Source: Pseudomonas pseudonitroreducens (GTDB taxonomy: Bacteria; Pseudomonadota; Gammaproteobacteria; Pseudomonadales; Pseudomonadaceae). From it: a stretch of 64,000 nt of DNA. The position numbers and the translations under genes were made by a program. The stretch spans positions 124,001-188,000 of the forward strand of contig NZ_BQHJ01000007.1 of the NCBI RefSeq assembly GCF_021603645.1, written 5' to 3'. The notes beneath the pieces were generated by a model. It ran no database searches. It was not told where the DNA came from and worked only from the letters and a program-made list of their open reading frames with translations. Shown piece by piece: positions 8,027 through 15,972 of the stretch; position 1 is the stretch's first letter, and the number at the start of each line of letters is the position of its first letter.

Positions 8027-8414
8027 GCTGAGGCCGGGCGGCAGCACCGTCCGGTCAAGGTCAAAGGAGGGAACGTCGATCGCTTCGCATGGCCGCCCAT
8101 CCGTCTTCTGCGCGGCCAACTCGCAATTTCCACGTTTTGGCAGGCAGCGTTTAGCGTCGGATCAGCGCTCGGCAGTCACCATAGGCGACTTCTCGGTAAT
8201 GCTATCTCGCTATATCAGTATCTCGATCGGATATGACACCAGCGGATTTTCGTTGCCAATCTCAAGCCCCGATCAATAGATTCCGAGCGTTCGCCGCTTT
8301 TTGAAACCGCTGGCGCATCAGACCATACCGATACGGTTTTGCGAGAGCAGCCACTTCTCACGATCCTGATAGTGCAAGCGTCACTGTCGAGCCGCGACGG
8401 ACGCTCGATTTTCT

Positions 8415-8446
8415 TGTGCTCGATGGATTTTTGCACATCGAGCACA
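8415..8446. repeat. 11-bp inverted repeat in the AT-richer gap
   Basis: TGTGCTCGATG (8415-8425) and CATCGAGCACA (8436-8446) are perfect complements around a T-rich 10-base loop. It could be a terminator for the integrase transcript or a protein-binding site; no T tract follows, so a plain terminator is less likely. Confidence 0.5.
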
Positions 8447-8520
8447 CAACGCCTACTCGTTGCGCGAACTGATCAGAAGTAATCAAAAGCGGGCGTCATC
8501 ACTCGCGTCTTGCGCGGACA

Positions 8521-8563
8521 ACAGGCCGACCATGAGGACGGCTGCAAAAGCAGTCGGCCCTGT
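8521..8563 (+). promoter_or_regulatory. Two-tier leader hairpin before the 251-aa gene
   Basis: ACAGGCCGAC (8521-8530) pairs with GTCGGCCCTGT (8553-8563) with one bulge. Inside it CTGC (8542-8545) and GCAG (8550-8553) form a smaller stem with an AAAA loop. This outer-stem, internal-loop, inner-stem layout recurs before many ICE genes here. Confidence 0.5.
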
Positions 8564-8590
8564 AGTTCTTCTCCTGGAAGGAGACGGAGC

Positions 8591-9346
8591 ATGCACGAGA
8601 ACAAAAATGATGCACCAACATCAAAGGTGTTCTACCGCCCGCTCGAAGCGTCCATCCGCTGGGCCGGACTGCTGCGATACGAGCAGGTGATCCTGGCTTC
8701 GGTCTCGTCGCCTATGAATCTGCCGCAGTCGCTGGACTGCCCACGTTTGGGCGAACTGCGGCTGTACACCGACCGCATCTATGACGGCATCCTCAACGGG
8801 GAACTGCCCTTCGGGCAGCACGGCATCACGACGCGCGACACCGCGTTGATCGAATCGCCTGATCTGACGGTACGCCATGTCGATCTGAAGTGCTGGATGC
8901 GCCAGCACTACCCCGAGCAGCGGCCCGGCTTTCTCTTCTCCCGCGGCGAGCGCATCACCCATCCCTCCATCTCTCTGGAAACAGGGCAAGCCATGCTGGT
9001 CGAACGCCAGGCTTTGAAATCCGCCCTGGAACAGACCAAACGTCAGCTCCGCGATTTGCAGGACAAGCATGACGCGCTGCTCAAGCAGCCCACGGTGATT
9101 CCGGCATGCGCGCAGTGTCCGATCAGTGATCGGGCCGAGGCCACCTACCTGAACATCGTTGGCGGCCTGTTGGAGCTGATGCTCGGCCAGTCGCCATCGG
9201 GCACGCCGTACTCCAGCTTCAAGACGCAGGAGGCCGTGGTCAGCGCGCTGGTTGCCCATCACAGCGGCGCCATGGGCATCGCGGAGCGGACATTGAACGG
9301 CAAGTTCGCCACCGCCAGGCGCCGACTGCGTAGCGCCTCCCTCTGA
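8591..9346 (+). CDS. ICE protein of unknown function, 251 aa
   Basis: The ATG at 8591 follows a GGAAGGAGACGGAG ribosome site. An in-frame start 27 codons upstream would run through the leader hairpin and was rejected. The N-terminal half (20-130) is globular. Residues 137-165 look helical or coiled-coil (RQALKSALEQTKRQLRDLQD). A C-x-x-C pair lies near 175, and a basic C-terminus (ERTLNGKFATARRRLR) could bind nucleic acid. It sits between int and the alpA-parA regulatory operon, so a regulatory or DNA-binding role is possible, but I do not recognise the family. Confidence 0.7.
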   Translation: MHENKNDAPTSKVFYRPLEASIRWAGLLRYEQVILASVSSPMNLPQSLDCPRLGELRLYTDRIYDGILNGELPFGQHGITTRDTALIESPDLTVRHVDLKCWMRQHYPEQRPGFLFSRGERITHPSISLETGQAMLVERQALKSALEQTKRQLRDLQDKHDALLKQPTVIPACAQCPISDRAEATYLNIVGGLLELMLGQSPSGTPYSSFKTQEAVVSALVAHHSGAMGIAERTLNGKFATARRRLRSASL

Positions 9347-9421
9347 GATTTGCCAGCTTGTATGTGCAGTCGCGGGGATTGCATTTGCAATGTCTTTTCG
9401 CAGCCGTGTCTATTGAATAGA

Positions 9422-9461
9422 GGTCACGCCAACAAACGCCACTGAGCGTTCAGGAGTGACC
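9422..9461 (+). promoter_or_regulatory. Hairpin overlapping the alpA ribosome site
   Basis: GGTCAC (9422-9427) pairs with GTGACC (9456-9461), and inside it AACGC (9435-9439) pairs with GCGTT (9446-9450). The CAGGAG ribosome site at 9451-9456 lies between the inner and outer right arms, 8 bases before the ATG at 9465. This could limit alpA translation. Confidence 0.5.
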
Positions 9462-9464
9462 GCC

Positions 9465-9677
9465 ATGTCGCAAACACCTGTACTGCAGCCAAACGAACGC
9501 CGCATCCTGCGCCTGGAAGAAGTCGAAGCGAAATCCGGTTTCAAGCGCGCCCACATCTACAACCTGATGAAGAAACGCCAGTTCCCGCAGGCGCTGCGTC
9601 TGGGCGTGCGCGCCGTGGGCTGGGATTCCATCGAAATCGATCAGTGGATCGACGAGCGCGTCAACAACCGGGCCTGA
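9465..9677 (+). CDS. alpA: AlpA-family regulator of the ICE
   Basis: This 70-aa winged helix-turn-helix protein has the AlpA layout: ILRLEEVEAKSGF at residues 10-22, a YNLMKKRQFPQALRLG recognition region, then AVGWDSIEIDQWIDER. In ICEclc the equivalent gene starts the operon containing parA, shi, bisD and bisC; AlpA proteins assist excision or activate integrase genes. A GTG 9 bases upstream overlaps the ribosome site, so the ATG was chosen. Confidence 0.88.
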   Translation: MSQTPVLQPNERRILRLEEVEAKSGFKRAHIYNLMKKRQFPQALRLGVRAVGWDSIEIDQWIDERVNNRA

Positions 9678-9678
9678 C

Positions 9679-9718
9679 CCGTTCTCTCGCGGACTTTCCA
9701 TCCTGACCCGGAGAACGC
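9679..9718 (+). promoter_or_regulatory. Hairpin overlapping the parA ribosome site
   Basis: CGTTCTC (from 9680) pairs with GAGAACG ending just before the parA ATG at 9720. The GGAG of the ribosome site is in the right arm, the same arrangement as at int and alpA. Confidence 0.4.
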
Positions 9719-9719
9719 C

Positions 9720-10595
9720 ATGCAGGTCGTATCCATCATTTCAACCAAAGGTGGGGTCGGCAAGACCACCACGGCCGCAAACCTTGGCGGTCTCGCTGCG
9801 GACGCCGGGCTGCGCGTGCTGCTGCTCGATCTCGATGTGCAGCCCACCTTGTCCTCCTACTACGAGCTGGCCCATCGTGCGCCGGGCGGTATCTATGAAT
9901 TGCTGGCCTTCAACGAGCGCGACCTCGGCCAGCTTGTGTCCCGCACGATCATCGCGGGCCTGGACTTGGTGCTCTCCAACGACCACCGAGGCGAACTGAA
10001 CACCTTGCTGCTGCACGCGCCAGACGGGCGACTGCGGCTGCGACACCTACTGCCGATACTGAACCCCCTCTACGACCTGGTGCTGATCGACACCCAGGGC
10101 GCGCGCTCGGTGCTGCTGGAGATGGCGGTGCTGGCCTCCGACCTCGCGCTGTCGCCCGTGACCCCGGAAATCCTCGCCGCCCGCGAACTGCGGCGCGGCA
10201 CCATGCAGTTGCTGGCGGACATTGCGCCGTACCGGCACCTGGGCATCGAGCCGCCGCCGTTGCACCTGCTCATCAACCGCGTCCATCCGGTGTCCGCCAA
10301 CGCACGGCTGATCCAGCAGGCGCTGCGCGATCTGTTCCAGGGCCACACCGGCATTCGGGTTCTGGCTACCGACGTGCCGGCCATTGAGGCTTATCCGCGG
10401 GCCGCGACGCGCGGCCTGCCGGTGCATCGGGTCGAGTACCGCCAGCCAGTGGGCAGAGTCGCTCCCGCCGCGCTCACCACCATGCGCGATCTTGCCGACG
10501 AGTTGTTCCCGCAGTGGCAGGATCGATTGGCCGCAGTGTCCGGCCGTCCGCCACAGCCTCTTGATATCAGGAGGCCCCATGGCGAACGCACATGA
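9720..10595 (+). CDS. parA: ParA/Soj-type partitioning ATPase
   Basis: This 291-aa deviant-Walker ATPase has KGGVGKTTTAANL at residues 10-22 and LLDLDVQPTLSS at 36-47. ParA proteins move DNA or, in ICEclc, act together with the neighbouring Shi to inhibit division of donor cells. It is followed by the shi-like gene with a 17-base overlap and then the bisD-like gene, suggesting one operon from alpA. The family assignment is firm; the division-arrest role is by analogy with ICEclc. Confidence 0.93.
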   Translation: MQVVSIISTKGGVGKTTTAANLGGLAADAGLRVLLLDLDVQPTLSSYYELAHRAPGGIYELLAFNERDLGQLVSRTIIAGLDLVLSNDHRGELNTLLLHAPDGRLRLRHLLPILNPLYDLVLIDTQGARSVLLEMAVLASDLALSPVTPEILAARELRRGTMQLLADIAPYRHLGIEPPPLHLLINRVHPVSANARLIQQALRDLFQGHTGIRVLATDVPAIEAYPRAATRGLPVHRVEYRQPVGRVAPAALTTMRDLADELFPQWQDRLAAVSGRPPQPLDIRRPHGERT

Positions 10596-10827
10596 ACTGG
10601 CCCGAGGCCACAATCGGCTGCGCGCCCTGATCGAGTTCGCCGTCGGCGAAGGCTGGCACGTCAAGCGCACGGCGGGCGGTCACCTCAAGTTCACCAAGGC
10701 AGGCTGCGCCGCGATCTACACCAGTTCGACGGCCAGCGATCACCGGGCAGCCCTCAACGCCCGTGCGCAGATCCGTCGTGCCGAGCGCGAGACCCGATCC
10801 CAAGCGCAGGGGGGCGGCCATGACTGA
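10579..10827 (+). CDS. shi: Shi-like small protein with HicA-like fold, 82 aa
   Basis: It starts inside the parA 3' end at ATG 10579 behind an AGGAGG site. The protein shows a pattern reminiscent of HicA double-stranded-RNA-binding-like proteins: GWHVKRTAGGHLKFTK (about 28-43), then SDHRAALNARAQIRR. Its position after parA matches shi of ICEclc, which with parA arrests division of transfer-competent cells. The gene name rests on synteny and size; the HicA resemblance is my own reading. It overlaps bisD by 8 bases. Confidence 0.65.
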   Translation: MANAHELARGHNRLRALIEFAVGEGWHVKRTAGGHLKFTKAGCAAIYTSSTASDHRAALNARAQIRRAERETRSQAQGGGHD

Positions 10828-12448
10828 GATCACCTCCCAGCAGATGGCCGGCAAACTGCTTGCGTCCGGGTTCGAGCGCAGCGGCCCGTCAGCAACGACC
10901 TTGAGCGACCCGATCGCCGACACGCCCATGGTCGTGACGCTCGACCAGTTGCGCCCCTACGACCACGACCCGCGCAAGAAGCGCAATCCGGTGTACGAGG
11001 AAATCAAGGCATCCATCCGCGAGCGTGGCCTGGACGCGGCTCCGGCCATCACCCGGCGGCCCGGCGACGATCACTACATCATCCGCAATGGCGGCAACAC
11101 GCGACTGGCAATCCTGCGCGAACTCTGGTCGGAGACCCGGGACGAACGTTTTTTTCGGGTCTCATGCCTGTTCCGCCCATGGCCCGAGCGTGGCGAGATC
11201 GTCGCGCTCACCGGGCATCTTGCGGAAAACGAACTGCGCGGTGGCCTCACCTTCATCGAGCGCGCTTTGGGCGTCGAGAAAGCGCGCGAGTTCTACGAAC
11301 TGGAAATCCGCTCCACCCTGAGCCAGTCCGAGCTGGCCCGCCGCCTGGCCGCGGACGGATACCCCGTGCAGCAGTCGCACATCAGCCGGATGGCCGACGC
11401 CGTACGCTACCTGCTGCCCGCAATCCCGACCGTGCTCTACGCCGGCCTGGGGCGTCACCAGGTCGAGCGGTTGTCGGTCATGCGCAAGGCCTGCGAGCGC
11501 ACCTGGGAGCACTACGCCAAAGGCCGCTCACTGGTTCAGGACTTCGACGAGTTCTTTCAGGATGTGCTGTCGCAATTCGATGTCCAGGCCGACGAGTTCT
11601 CTGCGCAGCGCGTACAGGACGAACTGATCGGCCAGATGACCGAATTGCTGGACGTCGATTACGACGTGCTCGCTCTGGACATGACCGAATCCGAGAGCCG
11701 CCAGCGGGCCTTGGTCAGCGAGCCGACGCCGCCCTCGACGCCGCCTGCCTTGCCAGAGCCAGAAGCCATCGCGCGCCCACCGGCCGATACTGCGCCACCT
11801 GCTGCGAGGCCGACGGCAACGCCCTCGACGGGCGAGAGCGACGCGGACGCCAGTCATTCTGGCGCAGCCAGTCCGGCGGTAGATGACGACGTGCTTCGGG
11901 AGCACATCGTCTCGCCAGCGCCGACGACCGAACGGCTTGAGTCCATCCAGCGCATGGTCGCCGACCAGTTGGGCGATCCACTGCCGCACGACTTCTCGGC
12001 GAATGTCTTGCAGTCCATCCCGGTGCAGGCCGGCGGGCTCTATCCGATCTCGGATGTCTGGTACATCGCCCCCGGCCTGGACACACCCGAGCACCTGCGC
12101 ATCCACGTCGCGCAGTTTGCCCGCGAGATTGCGGTCGAGGCAGACCTGGGCGAGTGCATCGATGACCGCCCAGACGGCATCGGCTTCGCCTGCCGTGCTC
12201 GCACCACAAACCCAGCGCCGCTGGGCCGTGCCGTCCATACGCTGTTGGCTTGCCTGGCCGGTCAGCAGCCCGCCGATGTCGGTCTGGACAACGGGCAACT
12301 CGTCATCGACCTGCCGGCGCTGCTGCACGGCCAGGGCGACGTAACCCGACGATTGAGCGACACCGCGCTGGTCAAGCTGTTCCGCCTGCTGCGACTGGCC
12401 CGCCGCCTGCTCGATCTCGAAGCCGGCGCTGCGGACTCTGGAACCTAA
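10820..12448 (+). CDS. bisD: ParB-family ICE regulator (BisD-like)
   Basis: This 542-aa protein has an N-terminal ParB domain: LDQLRPYDHDPRKKRNP at residues 34-50, then a GGNTR box near 93, and a helix-turn-helix around 165-200 (LSQSELARRLAADGYPVQQS). A proline/alanine-rich linker (about 295-345) leads to a separate C-terminal domain. It belongs to the PFGI-1-class ParB family (TIGR03764 from memory). In ICEclc the equivalent protein, BisD, works with BisC as transcription activator of the transfer genes. I chose ATG 10820, which overlaps shi, over an upstream frame extension. Confidence 0.88.
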   Translation: MTEITSQQMAGKLLASGFERSGPSATTLSDPIADTPMVVTLDQLRPYDHDPRKKRNPVYEEIKASIRERGLDAAPAITRRPGDDHYIIRNGGNTRLAILRELWSETRDERFFRVSCLFRPWPERGEIVALTGHLAENELRGGLTFIERALGVEKAREFYELEIRSTLSQSELARRLAADGYPVQQSHISRMADAVRYLLPAIPTVLYAGLGRHQVERLSVMRKACERTWEHYAKGRSLVQDFDEFFQDVLSQFDVQADEFSAQRVQDELIGQMTELLDVDYDVLALDMTESESRQRALVSEPTPPSTPPALPEPEAIARPPADTAPPAARPTATPSTGESDADASHSGAASPAVDDDVLREHIVSPAPTTERLESIQRMVADQLGDPLPHDFSANVLQSIPVQAGGLYPISDVWYIAPGLDTPEHLRIHVAQFAREIAVEADLGECIDDRPDGIGFACRARTTNPAPLGRAVHTLLACLAGQQPADVGLDNGQLVIDLPALLHGQGDVTRRLSDTALVKLFRLLRLARRLLDLEAGAADSGT

Positions 12449-12463
12449 GCGAGGGAGGCCAGC

Positions 12464-13024
12464 ATGTCCACAGCACACCCACTCAACCAGGCTGTCATCG
12501 CCCAGGCCCTCTATGACCTGCGCAATGGGCAACTGCGCCGCTGCAAACTGATGGGGTTTGGCGAGGCAGAGCTGGACGCCCTCAAGCATCCCGCGCTGAT
12601 CAGCGTGCTGGCCAACGCCAACGTCTCCTGGTGCTCAGTGACGGTCAACCGCGAAGTGCTGCGGCGGCTGCTCCAGCAGGCGCAGGACGTGGAGAAGGAA
12701 ATCGCCACAGTCGATCGCATGCTCAGGCTGGGCGCGAGCACGGAGATGGTCAGCAAGTTCTATGGCTTGACGCATCAGGAAGTAGCGCTTCGCCGTGAAA
12801 TCCTCGGTCTGCCCAAGCGCAAGGGCCGACATCCCGTGCTGGACGAGGAGCAGGACACGGAGCTGTGGCGGCAATGGAAGGCCGTGACCAACAGCAGGAC
12901 GGTCGATCTCGAAGACGAAACCTCCATTCTCGATGCCGCCATGGACTTGGCCGAAGGCATGTCGCTGCCTCTGTCGGTGGTCTGGGCCTCGATCAAGGGC
13001 TGGGTCGATCAGGGATTGGCTTGA
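12464..13024 (+). CDS. bisC: FlhC-like/DUF2857 ICE activator (BisC-like)
   Basis: This 186-aa protein belongs to the DUF2857 group next to ParB in ICEs of this class. Residues 85-120 (MLRLGASTEMVSKFYGLTHQEV, then LPKRKGR) resemble the helix-turn-helix region of the flagellar activator FlhC, the resemblance noted for BisC of ICEclc. With BisD it would turn on the late transfer promoters. It is 15 bases after bisD, behind a GGGAGG site, and 3 bases before the next gene. Confidence 0.8.
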   Translation: MSTAHPLNQAVIAQALYDLRNGQLRRCKLMGFGEAELDALKHPALISVLANANVSWCSVTVNREVLRRLLQQAQDVEKEIATVDRMLRLGASTEMVSKFYGLTHQEVALRREILGLPKRKGRHPVLDEEQDTELWRQWKAVTNSRTVDLEDETSILDAAMDLAEGMSLPLSVVWASIKGWVDQGLA

Positions 13025-13027
13025 GTC

Positions 13028-14272
13028 ATGGCCGTGGACGACACCGCACCACGAGTCCGACGCCAAGGCCCCATCGCACTCGCAGAGCTGTTCGATGCTG
13101 CGCTGAAAGACCTTGCGCCCAAGCCCGCCCCCAGCGCACCTGCGCCTACACCGGCACAGTCGCCCACGCCTACCTCCGGCGATGCTTTCCTCTTCAGTGG
13201 CAACCGGCACGAGACGGTGCCACGCAAGTTGTTCCTCGACCGCCGCCTGACGCCGCTGGAACGAAACGCCTGGCAAGTGTTCCGGCTGATGCTCAACGAC
13301 GATGGTGTGACCGCATTTCCCACCTACGAGCAGTTGCGGCCCTGGCTGGCGTCCATGCCCTGCGCAGGCCAGGCCTCGCATGAAACCGTGGCACGGGCGC
13401 TGACACTGATGCGCCTGACCCGCTGGCTGAGCCTGGTTCGGCGACGGCGTGACCCCAAGACTGGCCGCATCCTCGGCAATCTGTACGTGCTGCACGACGA
13501 ACCTCTGACACCGTTCGAGGCCATGCAGCTCGACCCGGACTACCTGCAACTCGTCAGCCAGGCGCTCGGCCATTCTGCCAAGGCCGTGCAGATCGTGGGC
13601 CTGCACACGCTCAAGGAAATCGGTGAAGACCCATTGCTGGCCGGACGCACCCTCCCGTCACGGTTGCAGGTGATGGCCGAACGCCTCGCCAACCAGGACC
13701 TTACGGCCAGCGATAGTTATCCACAGGAAGACGCCATTCACGATTCCGAAGAAGGGGCTCCGAGCCTTCTTCGGAATGGCGAACGCCCCACTACGGATTC
13801 CGAAGCAGGGCCGAAACCCGCGCCAGACGTCTCTCTTCGGAATCCGAAGCAGGCCCGTACAGTACGTAGTAGTTGTATTAATGAAATACGTACTACTGCG
13901 CAGGCGCGCGCACTGGACGATCTGCAATGGCCCAAGCGCTTTGCGCAACTGAAGGCGGAACAGCAGGCGGGTGCCAAGGTGGCATTGCAGCAGGTTGATG
14001 CCTCGCTGAGGCAGGACGTGCTGGACGAATGGGCCGCGCGTTGTAGCAACCACGGCATCCGCAATCCCGCAGGGTATCTGTTCGGCATCATCCAGCGGGC
14101 CATCCACGGTGAGTTCAATGCCTGGGCAAAGAAAGACCCGCCACCGGCACCCACTCAACCAAACGAACGGCCACCACCCGCACCGCCGGCCCAAACGCAG
14201 GGTAAGCCGGTGCCACCAGAAGTCGCCAGGCAGCACATCGAGCGGCTTCGAGATCTGCTCGCCAACAAGTGA
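13028..14272 (+). CDS. STY4528-family ICE protein, replication-initiator-like
   Basis: This 414-aa protein has a proline-rich N-terminus (30-60), then a winged-helix region at about 65-160 (RKLFLDRRLTPLERNAWQVF...) of the type seen in plasmid replication initiators and phage replication proteins. A variable linker at 230-300 and a C-terminal domain of the STY4528 type follow. The linker DNA holds a DnaA box and repeated inverted ATTCCGAAG units, and its amino acids are low-complexity. It follows bisC by 3 bases. A role in ICE replication is inference from fold and the embedded array. Confidence 0.75.
   Translation: MAVDDTAPRVRRQGPIALAELFDAALKDLAPKPAPSAPAPTPAQSPTPTSGDAFLFSGNRHETVPRKLFLDRRLTPLERNAWQVFRLMLNDDGVTAFPTYEQLRPWLASMPCAGQASHETVARALTLMRLTRWLSLVRRRRDPKTGRILGNLYVLHDEPLTPFEAMQLDPDYLQLVSQALGHSAKAVQIVGLHTLKEIGEDPLLAGRTLPSRLQVMAERLANQDLTASDSYPQEDAIHDSEEGAPSLLRNGERPTTDSEAGPKPAPDVSLRNPKQARTVRSSCINEIRTTAQARALDDLQWPKRFAQLKAEQQAGAKVALQQVDASLRQDVLDEWAARCSNHGIRNPAGYLFGIIQRAIHGEFNAWAKKDPPPAPTQPNERPPPAPPAQTQGKPVPPEVARQHIERLRDLLANK
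13717..13895. repeat. Origin-like array inside the STY4528 gene
   Basis: A perfect DnaA-box sequence TTATCCACA lies at 13717-13725. A 13-bp inverted repeat based on ATTCCGAAG follows at 13743-13755 and 13765-13777. A second, 11-bp pair lies at 13795-13805 and 13835-13845, then a partial unit at 13842-13849. An AT-rich stretch at 13866-13890 is flanked by AGTACGTA and TACGTACT. DnaA box, iteron-like units and an AT-rich segment in this order resemble a plasmid origin. Confidence 0.5.
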
Positions 14273-14316
14273 GCAGGCTGGCAAGGCGGTGAAGTGGACA
14301 CCCATGGATGCCAATA

Positions 14317-14339
14317 GAGCTATCCCCTGGGGATAGTTC
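14317..14339. promoter_or_regulatory. 23-bp palindrome, copy 1
   Basis: GAGCTATCCCC, a central T, then GGGGATAGTTC; one mismatch from a perfect palindrome. It lies 250 bases before the next start codon. Likely a dimeric regulator site, possibly for BisDC (inferred). Confidence 0.6.
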
Positions 14340-14448
14340 CACCGTTGGGGCGGATGCTGTGCAGTCGCAGACCTGACATCGAACATCTGCCGCAGCAGCG
14401 GCGTTGCCCGTCCTGATCCCGACGTGCAGCGTTCGTTGGCGCTCCATG

Positions 14449-14471
14449 GAGCTATCCCCTGGGGATAGCTC
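14449..14471. promoter_or_regulatory. 23-bp palindrome, copy 2
   Basis: GAGCTATCCCC, a central T, then GGGGATAGCTC; perfect arms of 11 bases. It ends 118 bases before the ATG at 14590. Confidence 0.65.
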
Positions 14472-14589
14472 GCGCCGCATGCGGCCACCACGCGTTGAAC
14501 CGGGGTCTGGCTGGTTTCGGTTTGTTGACTGACTGCCTTCCGCTTCCTGCCGAAGCTGACCGCTCCTTTTCCCACAACGAGCGGACACC

Positions 14590-15375
14590 ATGGCAACCAA
14601 TGAACCTCTGCAACTGAATCTCGGCTCCCTGCGCAGCGCGATGTCGCTGACGCTTCACACGCACCACGCCTCGCGCATCTGGCATGGCCGTGCCGCCGCC
14701 GAGGGGCGACCCGGCATCGTCGGCCTGAACGGCTACATCGCCCAAATGAACAAGATGCGGCGCGGTTCGGAGCAGGACGACCCGTACTCGGATTGGTGGA
14801 TGCTGCGCATCGAGGTCAAGCTCGACCAGACCAAGACCACGCTGCAATCGCTGCGCGAGCAGGTGGATCAGGCGCTGGCAAGCGTGCCGCCGGCACTCAG
14901 CCTGGGCGAGAACCTCAACGTGCAGCCCGTCAAGTTGCCGCTGTTCGTCAATGCGCAGCTCGGCTTTGCCGCCGTCTATCTGCTGGCCGACTACGACGAC
15001 ATCGCCCGCAAACTGATCCTCGCCCACCACACGGCGCTCATCGACCGCAGCACCTTGGAGCGCTGGCTCAACGAGGGCGCCCATGCACTGCGCAGCCTGT
15101 TCTCGCTGGCCCAGCAATACCGCTATTCGGGCTGTACGCGCGACGACTTCGTGTCGAAGAACGCCGCAGCACGGGCGGCGTTGGAGAAATTCGGCGAACT
15201 GCCGCAGGACGTGCTGGAAGGCACGCGCCGCTCGAAGTTCGCGCCGCCCATCGTGCGCCGTGGCCTGCAACAGCGTGCTGAGAGTCCTGCTGCAGCGCCT
15301 GCCCCCAACGACGAGGCCGCCACCGGCGCGGTGCCCGAGGTCGGCGCCGGCGAGGTCGAGGGCGAGCAGGCATGA
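14590..15375 (+). CDS. PFL_4669-family ICE protein (TIGR03761 type)
   Basis: This 261-aa soluble protein matches the family of uncharacterised ICE proteins placed before DUF3158 and ssb in PFGI-1-class elements. Features are LRSAMSLTLHTHHASRIWHGR at the N-terminus and a VKLPLFVNAQLGFAAVY-like central segment. The C-terminal 35 residues are alanine/proline-rich. It is the first gene of the inrR-ssb operon and overlaps the next gene by 4 bases. A role in DNA processing is only inferred from neighbours. Confidence 0.82.
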   Translation: MATNEPLQLNLGSLRSAMSLTLHTHHASRIWHGRAAAEGRPGIVGLNGYIAQMNKMRRGSEQDDPYSDWWMLRIEVKLDQTKTTLQSLREQVDQALASVPPALSLGENLNVQPVKLPLFVNAQLGFAAVYLLADYDDIARKLILAHHTALIDRSTLERWLNEGAHALRSLFSLAQQYRYSGCTRDDFVSKNAAARAALEKFGELPQDVLEGTRRSKFAPPIVRRGLQQRAESPAAAPAPNDEAATGAVPEVGAGEVEGEQA

Positions 15376-15899
15376 GCGATCCGAACCGCGAACCCCGCTA
15401 CTTCCAGGGCCTGCAACAGGCTGCCTTCATGAAGCTGGAACACGCTGCCTCTCTAAAAGGCCTTTTAAAGCCTTTTAAGGGTAAGGGGGATCTTGAGGGC
15501 TGGGCCAGCCAGTGCTTCGCCATGCGCGACGAGTTGATTGGCTTGGCGCAGCGGCAGGTGCTGCAACAGGCAGTCGGGCATCCCTTCCACCTGCTGCCCG
15601 TGGAGTTGGCCCAGCAAACCACTGGCGCAGGCACGGCGTTTTTGCGCTGGCGCAAGCACGACCGCTCAGCCATGGGCGTAGCCCTGTGGCAGGAATTGAT
15701 GGCGAACATCGGCACGCCGGTCAACCTGTTGGCCGAGCTGCACGCGATTGAGCTTCAGCGCATCACGCTGAACATGCAGATCAGCCTGTTGCACACCTTG
15801 GGCAGGCAGGCCCAGGAGTGCGCCAGCAAGGCCGCCAAGGCGGAAGACGCCTACCTGCGCAGGCTCAAGTCCATCCCACCTGGAATGCGTGATCGGTGA
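15372..15899 (+). CDS. inrR: DUF3158-family protein, InrR-like
   Basis: This 175-aa helical protein has the size and position of InrR of ICEclc, the integrase regulator encoded beside ssb and needed for full integrase expression in transfer-competent cells. The conserved helical core is about residues 15-160, with an FLRWRKHDRSAMGVALWQEL segment typical of DUF3158. It overlaps the upstream gene by 4 bases and precedes ssb by 73 bases. Family call good, gene name by synteny. Confidence 0.72.
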   Translation: MSDPNREPRYFQGLQQAAFMKLEHAASLKGLLKPFKGKGDLEGWASQCFAMRDELIGLAQRQVLQQAVGHPFHLLPVELAQQTTGAGTAFLRWRKHDRSAMGVALWQELMANIGTPVNLLAELHAIELQRITLNMQISLLHTLGRQAQECASKAAKAEDAYLRRLKSIPPGMRDR

Positions 15900-15972
15900 T
15901 GACACCGGACACCCCAGTACGCGCCCGACGCCGACGCGGCTCGGGTATTTCAATCACCATGGAGATTGCAAC

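Larger units (their letters stand above)
8027..8590. other. Gene-free 564-base region downstream of the ICE integrase
   Basis: No convincing gene is present. Base composition is clearly lower in GC than the flanks between about 8100 and 8480. It contains a strong hairpin at 8415-8446 and a leader-type hairpin at 8521-8563 before the next gene. Confidence 0.6.
14273..14589. other. Gene-free control region before the PFL_4669-inrR-ssb operon
   Basis: This 317-base gap contains two copies of a 23-bp palindrome (14317-14339 and 14449-14471), 132 bases apart, and no gene. It should contain the promoter of the following operon, equivalent to the bistable inrR promoter of ICEclc. No convincing sigma-70 boxes were seen. 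Confidence 0.6.
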
